From Syngnathus acus (Eukaryota; Chordata; Actinopteri; Syngnathiformes; Syngnathidae), in NCBI RefSeq assembly GCF_901709675.1, contig NC_051088.1, positions 1,304,001 through 1,368,000 of the forward strand: DNA of 64,000 bases, written 5' to 3'. Position numbers and translations under genes: made by a program. The notes beneath the pieces are model-generated. The model did not search any database and was not told where the DNA came from. It saw only the letters and a program-made list of their open reading frames with translations. Of the stretch, positions 44,333-54,944 are shown piece by piece (position 1 is the stretch's first letter; each line of letters starts with the position of its first letter).

Positions 44333-44667
44333 CTAAATAACTCGTCTACATGTGATGAAAACCCAATTGCAAATTCACATTGTGGCGTTGTAAAAACACT
44401 AGTTCTCTGCGTAAGTTAACAGGTGGAAATTATGTGACGAAAGTAGCAACAAAATGCTGCCGAAAATAAGGCGGATGTTGTCGCATCACTGCTGCCAGTG
44501 AGTTAGGTTTACAGAAGCAAGCCGATTTCCGTACTCACAGCTTAACTAATTTTGCCTTGAGATGTGCCAAAAGATACCATCGCGGCGGGCGAATGCTTTA
44601 CACGATTCACGAAAATGATACTTTCGATGAAAAAAAAACGGGGATCCGCGGAAAATTCTCATCCCTG
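44198..44667. mobile_element. cagggatgagaa-family element, both ends present
   Basis: Starts cagggatgagaatggcaaat and ends gaaaattctcatccctg; the outer 13 bp are inverted repeats. No target duplication is obvious, so the superfamily is open. It contains a (TA)n run at 44287-44326 and no coding frame. Confidence 0.7.
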
Positions 44668-44689
44668 TTTAGAGAAATATTTAGTGTTC

Positions 44690-46641
44690 TTTTTGTGGCT
44701 GTTTTGATCTATCTCTAACAGCGGGGTGCGTCAATTGACGCACCATCGATGCGACACGTTACCGTCGCACATCACATGTTGCGCACGTCATGTTATCGCG
44801 CGCACGCCCCGAGAACGTAATTGTGTGAGGATATCGTAGCGGAGGGACGAGTGTAATTGTATCATAATATAGAGATAAAGAGAACAAAATCCAAGTCGCA
44901 TCAGCCTTCAAAAGAAAGTAAGCAGGCTGGAGCGCCAGGCGACCCGTGTTCATCACAACTACAACAACAAAGCAAGCGCCCATATCGCCACACTGCCAAA
45001 CAGGCTCTCAAGTCAAGTCAAGTCAAGTTTATTTGTATAGCCCTAAATCACAAGCAGTCTCAAAGGGCTTCACATAGACAAAAATTGACAATTATTCTCA
45101 AAGCATCCCCTGATCTTAAGCTCCCAAAAGGGCAAGGAAAAACTCAAAAACCCCTGCCAGGGGAAAATTAGAAACCTTGAGAAGGGACCACAGATGGAAG
45201 GATCCCCCTTTCAGGATCACCAGGTTGTAATGGATGCAGAGAGGGCACAAATAATACATAATATGAAAATCAAAAAAGTGGATGTCCAAGTCAGAGCGAA
45301 GGGCTGCCGGAGGAGCCCTCTACTATCCTGGCAGTGGAGGTTGAGCTGCAGATCCCCCAACCTGAATTGGCCCACGAGAATCCAGATAGCCGCTGTCAGC
45401 TTGGGTGCCACCTAACCACCTCCCCGGCCGGGGAGGGGGGGGGGAGAAAAAAACAAAACAAACTCCGGCCGAATCGGCCACTACAGGTTAGTTAAAGGCC
45501 ATGTCATAGAAATGTGTCTTTAAACGTGTCTTAAATGTTTCTACTGAGGTAGCAGTCCTAATATCCATTGGGAGGGCATTCCAAAGCTCTGGAGCCCGGA
45601 TAGAAAATGCTCTAGACCCTGCAGACACTTTCTTGGCCCTCGGTGTCGCTAAAAGGGTAGCGTTTTGCGAACGAAGGTTACGAGACGGAACATAAGGAAC
45701 AACTAGGTCGACGAGATACGAAGGCGCTAAGCCATGCAGTGATTTATAGGTTAATAGAAGAACCTTGAAGTCACATCTTAAATGGACCGGGAGCCAATGT
45801 AAGTTGGCTAATATTGGGGTAATGTGATCAAATTTTCTTGTCCGTGAGAGCAGCCTTGCAGCAGCATTTTGTACTAACTGTAGACTTTTGATGCGGGACT
45901 TAGGAAGACCAGAGAATAGTACATTACAGTAGTCCAGGCGCGACGTGACGAACGCATGTATAATAGTTTCCGCATCACCGGTCGAGAGGATCGGACGAAT
46001 CTTTGCAATATTACGAAGGTGAAAGAACGCAATTCTGGTTATATTCTTAATGTGCTTTTGAAAGGAGAGAGTTTGGTCAAACATTACCCCGAGATTAGTT
46101 ACAGTATCTCTCGAACATCTTCAGAACCTGCTTGATACAGACAGCGGCGATGATGTCTCTGGTGACAAGTTTGATGATGTATCAACAAGCAGTGATACCG
46201 AAAATTATGCAGTAACGTCTTCGAGCTCCGATGACATCACATCAGACATGGAAGAAGGGGACGCGGTAGAAGTGGAGGCGTCACCCTCATACAGAGAAAA
46301 GGGGGATGCTATAGAAGTGGAGGAGGCATCTTCTCGCAGAGAAGAAGGGGACGCTATAAAAGGGGTTGCTGTTCCAGTCAGTGCTCTACACAATGAAAGT
46401 AGGGTGGGATGTAAGGTTGGCAGCAAAGATGGCACAGAGTGAGAGATTTTAGGAGTAACAGCACCCCTTGGACGAATGCAGGTGCAGAATGTATTTACAG
46501 CAAAAGCAGGTCCTACAAATTACACCAGAACTGTCCGAACACCTGTTGATGCATTCAGACTACTTGTTGATGAAGGCATGACTCGTCACATCAAGAGCTG
46601 CACTCTTGAGTATGCCCGCACCTCTGATCCGTTGTGGGATA
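44690..46641 (+). pseudogene. piggyBac-like transposase N-terminal remnant, interrupted
   Basis: After removing the L2 fragment (45009-46107), the frame runs from a basic segment (IEIKRTKSKSHQPSKESKQ, about 44865) to LEHLQNLLDTDSGDDVSGDK, an acidic stretch (46206-46360), and VFTAKAGPTNYTRTVRTPVD with FRLLVDEGMTRHIKSCTLEY (46491-46612). The last part resembles the start of the DDE_Tnp_1_7 domain of piggyBac-like proteins. A stop lies at 46441, and the catalytic part is gone beyond the Tc1 at 46644. piggyBac membership is a judgement from these motifs. Confidence 0.6.
45009..46107 (-). pseudogene. L2/Maui-like LINE 3' end with long open C-terminal frame
   Basis: Minus-strand frame 45488-46084 (198 aa, 5'-truncated) encodes FDQTLSFQKHIKNITRIAFF, TSRLDYCNVLFSGLP, ILANLHWLPVHLRCDFKVLL and GSRAFSIRAPELWNALP, the C-terminal domain of an L2-type reverse transcriptase. 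The 3' UTR follows to 45030 and ends in tcaagtcaagtcaagt repeats at 45009-45027, the usual short tandem tail. The frame is uninterrupted, so the copy is young. Confidence 0.9.
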
Positions 46642-46643
46642 TA

Positions 46644-48270
46644 CAGTGCCTTGCGAAAGTATTCGGCCCCCTTGAACCTTTCAACATTTCGCGATATTTC
46701 AGGCTTCAAACATAAAGATATAAAAGTTTAATTTTTTGTCAAGAATCAACAAGTGGGACACAATCGTGAAGTGGAACAAAATTTCTTGGATAATTTAAAC
46801 TTTTTTAACAAATAAAAAACTGAAAAGTGGGGCGTGCAATATTATTCGGCCCCCTTGCGCTAATACTTTGTAGCGCCACCTTCTGCTGCAATTACAGCTG
46901 CAAGTCGCTTGGGGTATGTCTCTATCAGTTTTGCACATCGAGAGACTGGAATTCTTGCCCATTCTTCCTTGCAAAACAGCTCGAGCTCAGTGAGGTTGGA
47001 TGGAGAGCGTTTGTGAACAGCAGTCTTCAGCTCTTTCCACAGATTCTCGATTGGATTCAGGTCTGGACTTTGACTTGGCCATTCTAACACCTGGATACGT
47101 CTATTTGTGAACCATTCCATTGTAGATTTGGCTTTATGTTTTGGATCATTGTCCTGTTGGAAGATAAATCTCCGTCCCAGTCTCAGGTCTTTTGCAGACT
47201 CCAACAGGTTTTCTTCCAGAATGGTCCTGTATTTGGCTCCATCCATCTTCCCATCAATTTTAGCCATCTTCCCTGTCCCTGCTGAAGAAAAGCAGGCCCA
47301 AACCATGATGCTGCCACCACCATGTTTGACAGTGGGGATGGTGTGTTCAGGGTGATGAGCTGTGTTGCTTTTACGCCAAACATATCGTTTTGCATTGTGG
47401 CCAAAAAGTTCGATTTTGGTTTCATCTGACCAGAGCACCTTCTTCCACATGTTTGGTGTGTCTCCCAGGTGGCTTGTGGCAAACTTTAAACGAGACTTTT
47501 TATGGATATCTTTGAGAAATGGCTTTCTTCTTGCCACTCTTCCATAAAGGCCAGATTTGTGCAGTGCACGACTGATTGTTGTCCTATGGACAGACTCTCC
47601 CACCTCAGCTGTAGTTATCTGCAGTTCATCCAGAGTGACCATGGGCCTCTTGGCTGCATCTCTGATCAGTCTTCTCCTTGTTTGAGATGAAAGTTTGGAG
47701 GGACGGCCGGGTCTTGGTAGATTTGCAGTGGTCTGATACTCCTTCCATTTCAATATAATTGCTTGCACAGTGCTCCTTGAGATGTTTAAAGCTTGGGGAA
47801 TCTTTTTGTATCCAAATCCGGCTTTAAACTTCTCCACAACAGTATCTCGGACCTGCCTGGTGTGTTCCTTTGTCTTCATGGTTCTCTCTGCGCTTTAAAC
47901 AGAACCCTGAGACTATCAAAGAGCAGGTGCATTTATACGGAGACTTGATTACACACAGGTGCATTCTATTTATCACCATCAGTCATTTAGGACAACATTG
48001 GATCATTCAAAGATCCTCACTGAACTTCTGGAGTGAGTTTGCTGCACTGAAAGTAAAGGGGCCGAATAATATTGCACGCCCCACTTTTCAGTTTTTTATT
48101 TGTTAAAAAAGTTTAAATTATCCAATAAATTTCGTTCCACTTCACGATTGTGTCCCACTTGTTGTTGATTCTTGACAAAAAATAAAAATTTTGTATCTTT
48201 ATGTTCGAAGCCTGAAATGTGGCGAAATGTTGAAAGGTTCAAGGGGGCCGAATACTTTCGCAAGGCACTG
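46644..48270 (-). mobile_element. Complete Tc1-like element (1627 bp), apparently intact
   Basis: Flanked by TA (46642-46643, 48271-48272). Terminal inverted repeats beginning cagtgccttgcgaaagtatt extend about 210 bp at each end with few differences, an IR/DR-like layout. The only gene, on the minus strand, is an uninterrupted 339-codon transposase. A dead copy of the family is at 25907-28325. Confidence 0.96.
46860..47879 (-). CDS. Tc1-family transposase, full length
   Basis: 339 codons, the normal length for Tc1 transposases. Residues 1-60 form a paired-type helix-turn-helix (ALNISRSTVQAIILKWKEY), followed by a GRPSK basic linker and a second DNA-binding region. The DDE domain shows [19 protein letters not shown] and SPDLNPIENLW; there are 34 residues between the second Asp and the Glu, i.e. 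DD34E. It acts in the nucleus, cutting at its terminal repeats and inserting at TA. ATG at 47879-47877 gives the usual N-terminus MKTKEHTRQ. There is no stop or frameshift, unlike the copy at 26928-27987. Lies in a tpd52l2 intron, same strand as the gene. Confidence 0.95.
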   Translation of the reverse strand: MKTKEHTRQVRDTVVEKFKAGFGYKKIPQALNISRSTVQAIILKWKEYQTTANLPRPGRPSKLSSQTRRRLIRDAAKRPMVTLDELQITTAEVGESVHRTTISRALHKSGLYGRVARRKPFLKDIHKKSRLKFATSHLGDTPNMWKKVLWSDETKIELFGHNAKRYVWRKSNTAHHPEHTIPTVKHGGGSIMVWACFSSAGTGKMAKIDGKMDGAKYRTILEENLLESAKDLRLGRRFIFQQDNDPKHKAKSTMEWFTNRRIQVLEWPSQSPDLNPIENLWKELKTAVHKRSPSNLTELELFCKEEWARIPVSRCAKLIETYPKRLAAVIAAEGGATKY

Positions 48271-48360
48271 TAAATGTTGAACAGAGGCTGATATGTACCG
48301 AAGTCAAATTCCTTGTTTGGCATGCTCAAACATGGCCAATAAAAATTCTTGAATCTTGAA
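48271..48360 (+). repeat. LINE-type 3' end fragment
   Basis: The segment gaagtcaaattccttgtttg followed by ataaaaattcttgaatcttg recurs inverted at 58168-58257. It looks like a short 3' end of a non-LTR retrotransposon or SINE. Confidence 0.55.
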
Positions 48361-48365
48361 TGATC

Positions 48366-49769
48366 CAGGTGTTCAACGTCTTATGTCCAGACAAAAAGCA
48401 GCTGCTGGCAAATATAAGCCTGAGTAGAAATACAGTGTTACTGATCGAATTTGTGAGATGAGCACTGATTTAAGAGTACAGTTGAGTGAAAGAGGCAAAT
48501 ACTTTATTGCCTACTCTCTTGCTGTGGATGAAAGTACTGACATGACTGATACTTCACAACTGGTCATCTTCATCCGTGGAGTGGACTCCAATTTGCGCGC
48601 AACAGAGGAAGTAATGGACATTAAATCGATGCATGGGACAACGACTGGAAAAGACATTTTTGAAAACGTACTACGTCAAAGTGTAACCGACATAAAACTG
48701 CCCTGGGACAAACTTATGGAGCACCGACTGCGGTGAAAAAAGTGGACTCGTGGGAAGGATGCGAGTGAAGATGCAGGAGGAGAACTGTGCTGGTGAGTTA
48801 ACAGCATATCACTGCATCATACACCAGGAAGCACTATGTGGCAAAGTCCTGAAGATGGACCATGTAATGAGTACTGTAACGCAAACCATAAACTTTATCC
48901 GAGCTAAAGGGTTAAATCACCAGCAGTTTCGGTCCTTTATGCAGGAGATTGACGATTCAGAGTTTGCCGACATTCCTTATCATACAGAGGTGCGTTGGCT
49001 AAGTTGGGGGAAAGTTCTCAACAGAGTTTTTGAGCTCAGCGACGAAATCTGTCAGTTCATGGACAGTAAAGGAAAAGACTCCACTGTTTTGAGGGATGAA
49101 AAATGGAAGTGCGAGTTAGCGTTTCTGGCTGACATAACAGCTCATCTTAACGCCTTAAATCTGCAGCTCCAGGGACGTGACCACATGATCACTGACATGT
49201 ATGACGCAGTGAAGGCATTTCAAGTGAAGCTGCTTTTATGGGAGACACAAATGCAACAGTGCAACTTGCCTCACTTTCCCTGTTGCCAAGTAATGTTGAA
49301 CCAAGTCAGCACAACTGTGTTCCCCAAAACGCACTTTGCCGACAAACTGAGCACACTACGCGCTGAGTTTGCGCGGCGCTTTAGTGACTTTGAAGCACAA
49401 AAAAAGGGTTTTGAGTTGCTTCGCAACCCATTTGCTGTCTATGTTGAAACTGCACTTGTGCAGATTCAGATGGAACTGATTGAGCTACAGTGTAATGGGA
49501 CACTGAAGGCAAAGTACGGCACTGCAGGCCCCGCACAGTTCATTCACTCCATCCCTGCAACAATGCCCCAGCTCCGTCTTCATGCGGCTCAAACCTTGTG
49601 CATGTTTGGGAGCACATTTCTGTGTGAGAAGCTCTTCTCAGTGATGAAGATTAACAAAACAACACACAGAAGTTGTCTCACTGATGAGCACCTGCAGTCC
49701 AGCCTGAGAATCTCCACAACACAGGACTTCACACCAAACATAAACCAAATTGTTGCCAAAAAAAGATGC
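48366..49769 (+). pseudogene. hAT transposase (SCAND3/GTF2IRD2-like), nearly complete C-terminal two thirds
   Basis: Frames 48458-48736 and 48750-49769 join with one frameshift. They encode TDRICEMSTDLRVQLSERGK, YSLAVDESTDMTDTSQLVIF (RNase H-like core with the first Asp), YHCIIHQEALCGK (conserved C/H pair), DIPYHTEVRWLSWGKVLNR and the hATC dimerisation block FGSTFLCEKLFSVMKINK. The TDGAPAM block with the second catalytic Asp is lost at the frameshift (48730-48755), and an in-frame stop lies near 48425. The N-terminal finger is absent. It is inactive but recent, since 363 codons remain open (past 49769 the frame runs into SINE). Confidence 0.88.
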
Positions 49770-49845
49770 CAGGTGTCCGGCTGGGGTTTGAACCCACAAC
49801 CTTCCAGTCACAGGGCGGACACTCTACCACTAGTCCACTGAGCTG
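49770..49845 (-). repeat. tRNA-like head of a SINE
   Basis: The minus strand reads cagctcagtggactagtggt (A-box region) and ggttgtgggttcaaacccca (B box ggttcaaaccc). It has no body sequence. A tRNA gene is unlikely because no full cloverleaf stems or anticodon arm can be placed; the same head is fused to the SINE body at 31432. Confidence 0.8.
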
Positions 49846-49846
49846 A

Positions 49847-50112
49847 TTTGAATTGTTATTGCTGAAAAGCACACATTTTATATATATTTCCAGGTTTTGT
49901 AGCATGTTCATATTTCGAACTTGTATAATATTGACAGGAGATCTTTTTAAGGAGAGCAAAATCTTTGGGATATTTAAGTTTATTTTTTTATATACATTGA
50001 CATAGGAGCAAAGGAATTTGAATGTTATTTTAATTTGTGTTTAATTTAAGTTGTTTAAGTTAAGTTCTAAGTTGTATAATTTAACAAAATATTTTTATGG
50101 AGAGAAAAATAT
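49847..50112. other. AT-rich 3' region of the hAT element
   Basis: AT-rich sequence between the transposase end and a pogoA insertion. A hAT right terminus (ttgagtttgacacccctg) appears at 52311-52328 after the pogoA copy, so 49847-50114 plus 52145-52328 may be the 3' region of the same hAT. Confidence 0.4.
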
Positions 50113-50114
50113 TA

Positions 50115-52144
50115 CCGTAATTTTCGGACTATAAGTCGCTCCGGAGTATAAATCGCATCAGCCATAAAATGCCCAAAAAAGTGAAAAAAAACATATATAA
50201 GTCGCTCCGGAGTATAAGTCGCATTTTGGGGGGCAATTTATTCGACAAAATCCAACACCAAGAACAGTCATGAACGAGCAACAACAGGCTAAACGATAGG
50301 TATGCTAACGTGACATAAACACAAACTAAGAGCTGAGAACGGCCCTGACGTAAAATTCAGAGTTATTCAAAAAACTATTACATAAATAACACGTTAATAA
50401 AACCATCTGTGTCACTCCAATTCATTAAATCCATCAATCGTCCTTTGTCAACAATGCGTGCGCGCCGCTGACGGCTCTTGCACTTCAAAATATTCCACAG
50501 GCCCATATAACGATATATAAATTATATATCAAATAACTATTACTCGTCCTTTGTCAACAACGCCGCGCGTGCGCCCTGACGTCAGCCTCGTCGTTATTCC
50601 ACAGATCTACTATATAACTACCGTTTTTTTCCGTGTATAATGCGCCCCCATGTATAATACGCACCCTAAAAATGGCATGTTGATGCTGGAAAAAAAGCCT
50701 GTACCCATGTATAATACGCACCCAATTTTTTTTTTTTTTTTTTTTTTTTTTTAAGTCCCAATGATCGTCACACACGCAGGGAGGCAATGGGTCCCATTTT
50801 TATAGTCTTTGGTATGGTCTTAACTAGGCTGGATGTATATTTTTTTGTTGGTGTTGATTTCTCCGACTGCCCATAAAGGCACCACCGCGATCAGATGAAA
50901 AGAGAGGAAAGTGACGTGCGGACATGTGAAAAAGGCGGCTCTGTATGGGAGAGACGTTGAAGAGGAATAAAAACACCCTTGGAAACCAAAACTTGCCCCT
51001 CGTGACTCGGAGCCGCAACAAATGTTTCGGATTTGTGTAGGGTACATTGTGACAGCAAACGAGCAGGTGATCGAGCAAGCGTCTGATACGAGAGCATTGC
51101 GTTCGTATGGAGCGTGTTTGAAGTGAACAGCAGAGACGAAAGGAACAAGGCAAAGTGTTGTGAAATAAAATATTACCTGTAATACGCATTTTGTTATTTG
51201 CTGATTGTATTAAACTATCACATTCATTGTCAGTCAAGAAGAGAAGAGGACTATTATCCCTTCTTTGACGAAATGACCAGAGCACAGTACAAACACACTA
51301 TTGTCGGTCAGTTTTGTTGTACCATGATTTTCTTAAAAAAAAAAAAAAAAAAAATTTTGTTTGAAAAAAATTTAAAAAAAATTTGTACCCATGTATAATG
51401 CGCACCCCAGATTTTAGGACAATAAATTAGTTAAATTTTGCGCATTACACACGGAAAAAAACGGTATATTGTAGCGTTAACAAAGTTCAAGGAAAGACGT
51501 GGGTTTGGTAAACGGCTCTTTATTTAACAAAACAAACTTACAGGCGTGTGGCGGCGTGGACTTCCAGCCACGGAGGTGGAAGAAAGATCCGTAGAATAAG
51601 ACCGGGCGTGCGTAAAAGCCATGACCGAGCCCAATCCACCGTCCCCGGACAGCCACCCGGCCGAGCGCCGGCCCCCGACTTCTATCCACGGAGGTGAAAG
51701 AGACCTCCGTAGAGTAGGACCGGGCGTGCGTAAAAGCCATGTCCGAGCCCCATCCACCGTCCCTGGACAGTCACCCGGCCGAGCGCCGGCCCCCAACTTC
51801 AATCCACGGAAGTGAAAGAGAGCTCCGTCGAGTCAATCTTTGTCCTTTATGTAAAAACCGCCGCGCTGCTGACGCGACGTCGCGCTGCTGACGCACGACC
51901 GCGACGTCGCGCTGCTGACGCGACGTCGCGCTGCTGCTTTTTGTTTACATAAAGGACAAAGATTGACTCGACGGAGCTGCTGCTGACGCAACGTCGCGCT
52001 GCTGACGTCACTTGAAATTCAAATTACAGTTTTTTTTTTTTTTTGAATATTTTTGAAAAAAAACACATAAGTCGCTCCTTATTATATGTCGCCCCCCCAC
52101 CCAAACTATGAAAAAAAACGCGACTTATAGTCCGAAAATTACGG
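50115..52144 (-). mobile_element. pogoA element (2030 bp) carrying pogoB
   Basis: TA at 50113-50114 and 52145-52146 flanks the termini. The orientation is opposite to 28788-30097. It contains the 118-bp GC-rich unit (51600-51830) and a short run of gacgtcgcgctgctgacg repeats at about 51870-52015. pogoB is nested at 50621-51464. Confidence 0.92.
50621..51464 (-). mobile_element. pogoB element (844 bp) with remnant SINE
   Basis: TA at 50619-50620 and 51465-51466; the empty pogoA site ataactatattgtagcg is visible elsewhere, for example inverted at 24345. It keeps the start-codon region (inverse of about 51175-51195) but not the TATA box. SINE ends remain at 50752-50822 with the middle deleted. 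Poly(A/T) runs lie at 50729-50752 and 51335-51354. Confidence 0.9.
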
Positions 52145-52146
52145 TA

Positions 52147-52328
52147 AAAACAAGTTATTTAAGGTTTAAGTTTGTTTCAGAATAATATTCCTGTCCATTT
52201 TGTATTCATATTTATGTTCCAAATACCTTTAGTTTTAGTGTGTTCAATAAATGTTTATCCTGTTCGTTCCGCGACCTATAGTATGTTTCGAATTCTGGCC
52301 CCTTGGGCAATTGAGTTTGACACCCCTG
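52147..52328. mobile_element. hAT right terminus
   Basis: Ends ttgagtttgacacccctg at 52328. It is probably the 3' end of the hAT whose transposase is at 48366-49769, separated from it by the pogoA insertion. Confidence 0.5.
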
Positions 52329-52770
52329 ACTTAGAGTCTTCAAGATTGTAGAAATATATAATCTATCTCTTCAGGCAGCGCAAGAGTGCGAGTGCCAACC
52401 CAAGGACAACAACGCCTGGACATGACCTTCCGGACAGGCACAGCCACATACACGAGGGCCTGTAAATGTAAAAGCATCTATATAAAATGAAGTACCGAAA
52501 TCCCACGGTCCATTAGGGCATATTTTCCCGTGCAGAACGGACCAAAGGGTTCAATATTTTGCCGGATACTGCTGCACCCCTCGTCACAATGCAACAACAT
52601 TTCTTCCACTACGTTTGTATGTGACCTTGAATCACAAAGTGATTCTCCTCAGAAAACGCAAGCAAACAGACAACACAGAGCTGGGCCACCCAAAACTAAA
52701 AGCTCACAAGAAGCCAACAGGTAGCTCAAATCAGGCCACATAGAGAAACAGTAAAAATGGATCAACTCAC
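52329..52770. other. Unassigned intron sequence
   Basis: No element recognised. A short plus-strand frame near 52370-52415 with several Cys codons was considered and rejected as an exon. Confidence 0.5.
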
Positions 52771-52818
52771 GCTTCAGAGTGGGTAATGTCATCCAAAGTA
52801 GCGGAGGCAGACACATAT
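52771..52818 (-). CDS. tpd52l2: tpd52l2-like gene, short in-frame exon (candidate cassette)
   Basis: Minus-strand exon of 48 bp with acceptor gtcttcag (52819-52826) and donor gtgagt (52765-52770). With carried phase it reads A-YVSASATLDDITHSE-A and joins codon-perfectly to YKKTQETLSQ of the next exon. Mammalian TPD52L2 has an optional exon starting AYVKTSEKLGEW at the same place, just before the YKKTQE exon, so position and first residues agree though the sequence differs. Its length is a multiple of three, so skipping keeps frame. The homology is short, so confidence depends on splice signals and phase. Confidence 0.7.
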
Positions 52819-53028
52819 CTGAAGACACAACAGCAAGATCAATAAACAGCAACGCAGCGGATGCTCTCACATTAACATTTACACAATATTTGACAACCAT
52901 AACTGTAATCTATAAATACATTTTCTATCAAAAGAGCAAAACTTGACAGCACATTTCATTCTGAATGAAAACAAAGAGGAGTTTGACATGGTGAGTGGTT
53001 GGCACTATACTGTAATTACACGCTAGAC

Positions 53029-53347
53029 CAGGGGTCACCAACCCCGGTGCCCACGGGCACCAGGTCGCCCGCGGCGACCACATCAGTCGCCCGCAGCGAC
53101 CACATCAGTCGGCCATAGGCCAGTTCTAAAAATAGTTTACAGTACACTGGTGAAGAGCATGCAATGCCAGGCTTCCCACTAACATTAATGTTCAGTGTCT
53201 TCACATAGAATATCATTAATAAAAATCAAATTAAAGGTACACTGTGTAATTTTGTTATTTCAGAAGTGCATTATCAAAGTGGTTGCCCTTTGCATTATTC
53301 GGTGCCCTTGAAGTAGCTCCCAACTTCAAAAAGGTTGGTGACCCCTG
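53029..53347. mobile_element. Non-autonomous hAT element (319 bp), perfect 8-bp TSD
   Basis: Termini caggggtcaccaac and gttggtgacccctg; flanks cgctagac at 53021-53028 and 53348-53355 are identical. There is an internal tandem duplication of the cgacca/catcagtcg words at 53070-53112. No coding sequence. Confidence 0.93.
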
Positions 53348-53355
53348 CGCTAGAC

Positions 53356-54027
53356 CATCAGTCTTCACACAAAACTTGTTTTTGTAAAACACAAAAATGT
53401 CAACGACACTATCACATTGGAATACCGTACAATGGATGCACATACATGATGTCATTTTGATCTCATTCCAGCAGTCTTTATGCTGTGTGTTTGCTACAAT
53501 TTATCTGTAGGATGGTGGGGTATGGGAGGGGGCAAGACAAGTACAAATCTCACAATTTGCCAGCAGTTACACATTCGAAGCAGAAAGGACATGTTACATT
53601 TTGATGAGATGTCCAATTAGATTGAAAAAGTGAAAAACATTTTAGCAGCATAATTCTGGAGCGAACACCCTTGAACGACATTACAGAAAAACGCCACATG
53701 GGCAGTGATGAAAGCAAAATTCTGACAAAAGAAGATACTGCAATACACTGTCTCTATAGCTTTAGTACTTTTTTTCGTTTTCTCTGAAATAAATATCATT
53801 TTTGAGAGCCTAACATGCATGAAAACAAACGTTGCACCTGGGGGGAAATTAGCTATTGTAAATTTTTCACAAAATTACAAAAATGGTTCTGTGGGAGGAC
53901 TAAATTTTCGGAAAAGATTAAATTATATTTTCAATTCACATTTTTTTCAAATCTAGCATCACTGCTCTTATTCACAATGTGCAGGAAAAAAAGACCATGA
54001 TTACATCATACCAGCAAAACCTTAAGG
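53356..54027. other. Unassigned intron sequence
   Basis: No recognisable element or gene. Confidence 0.5.
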
Positions 54028-54940
54028 CAGGGACGTCCAAAGTCCGGCCCACGGGCTAAATCCGGGCCCCGGTCAGATTTCATACAGCCCGCAGCTACGG
54101 TCTTATAATGTATTATTTATGGCCCGCCTGCACTGTCAAACTGAATAAAAAAAATCATGAAACTTGAAACTGTAATTCCTCCTATTACCGAAAGGTGGAA
54201 CCACCACCCCTCTCCGCTCATTTCTGCCATGGCGACTGCAAAGAAAACGAGGAAAGTTGACATTGAGGCCCGTCGCTTTCAAGAGAAATGGGAATTACAA
54301 TACTTCTTCACTGAAAATCAAGGCAATTGTGTTTGTCTAATTTCTAAAGAGACGGTTGCCTTGTTTAAGGATTTCAACCTAAAGATACACTATCAGACTA
54401 AACATGCTAACACATACGACAAGCTAACAGGGAGTGACCGTGCTGATAAAGTGAAGCAGCTCCAAACTGAACTGGCATCACAATAGAGATTCTTCACGCG
54501 GGGCTATGAGTCAAAATGAAATCAAAAGTAAATATTACTTAATATTAAATATTACGAAGTGGCCATGTTAATACTGTTGATGTTGTGAACCTGTAGACGT
54601 GACACAAACTATTACTTTCTGAAAGATACTGTAAATGACAAGAGCAAAATTCACTTGTTTTAAGTTTAAATAATAACAGACAACTTTGCATTACTTATAA
54701 CTCCTGTTTAAAATGTTCATGAGGCAAAAATTATTTTAAACTCATGTAAATTTAAGGTATTTCATGCAGTTTGTTCAATGTTATCTGACTCTTCAGATAT
54801 GAATGAAAGGCAAAATTTGTTTTTTTAGAGTTGTTCACATCTGCCTGAGTGACTTATATTTGGTTATTTTGTCATTTAAAAAATAAAGCCAATTGGAACG
54901 ATGAAATTTGTTTGATAACAGTGTGTGTTTGCATGAATTT
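54028..54940 (+). mobile_element. hAT element remnant with GTF2IRD2-like transposase start
   Basis: The left terminus cagggacgtccaaagtccgg starts at 54028. The right terminus is missing; the composite satellite begins near 54945. The element contains the coding fragment at 54229-54486. Confidence 0.75.
54229..54486 (+). pseudogene. hAT transposase N-terminal zinc-finger fragment (85 aa)
   Basis: Encodes MATAKKTRKVDIEARRFQEK, ELQYFFTENQGNCVCLISKE (CxxC-like pair CVC/LI) and LKIHYQTKHANTYDKLTG (H...H half), matching the BED-like finger at the start of GTF2IRD2/ZNF862-type hAT transposases. The second finger Cys position reads Ser (LISKE, family CLICQE), so metal binding is likely lost. A TAG replaces the codon after SQ; the next bases read RFFTRGYESK as in the family before the frame is lost. 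ATG 54229 fits the family start better than the upstream ATG 54157. Confidence 0.82.
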
Positions 54941-54944
54941 TTTG

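Noticed and set aside
49770-49845. tRNA gene on the minus strand
   Set aside because: A and B boxes are present but a complete cloverleaf cannot be drawn, and the same sequence heads the SINE at 31432.
52368-52480. Possible plus-strand exon with Cys-rich peptide (ECECQPKDNNAW)
   Set aside because: An acceptor-like ctcttcag precedes it, but the frame stops after 16 codons and no partner exon or known family could be recognised.
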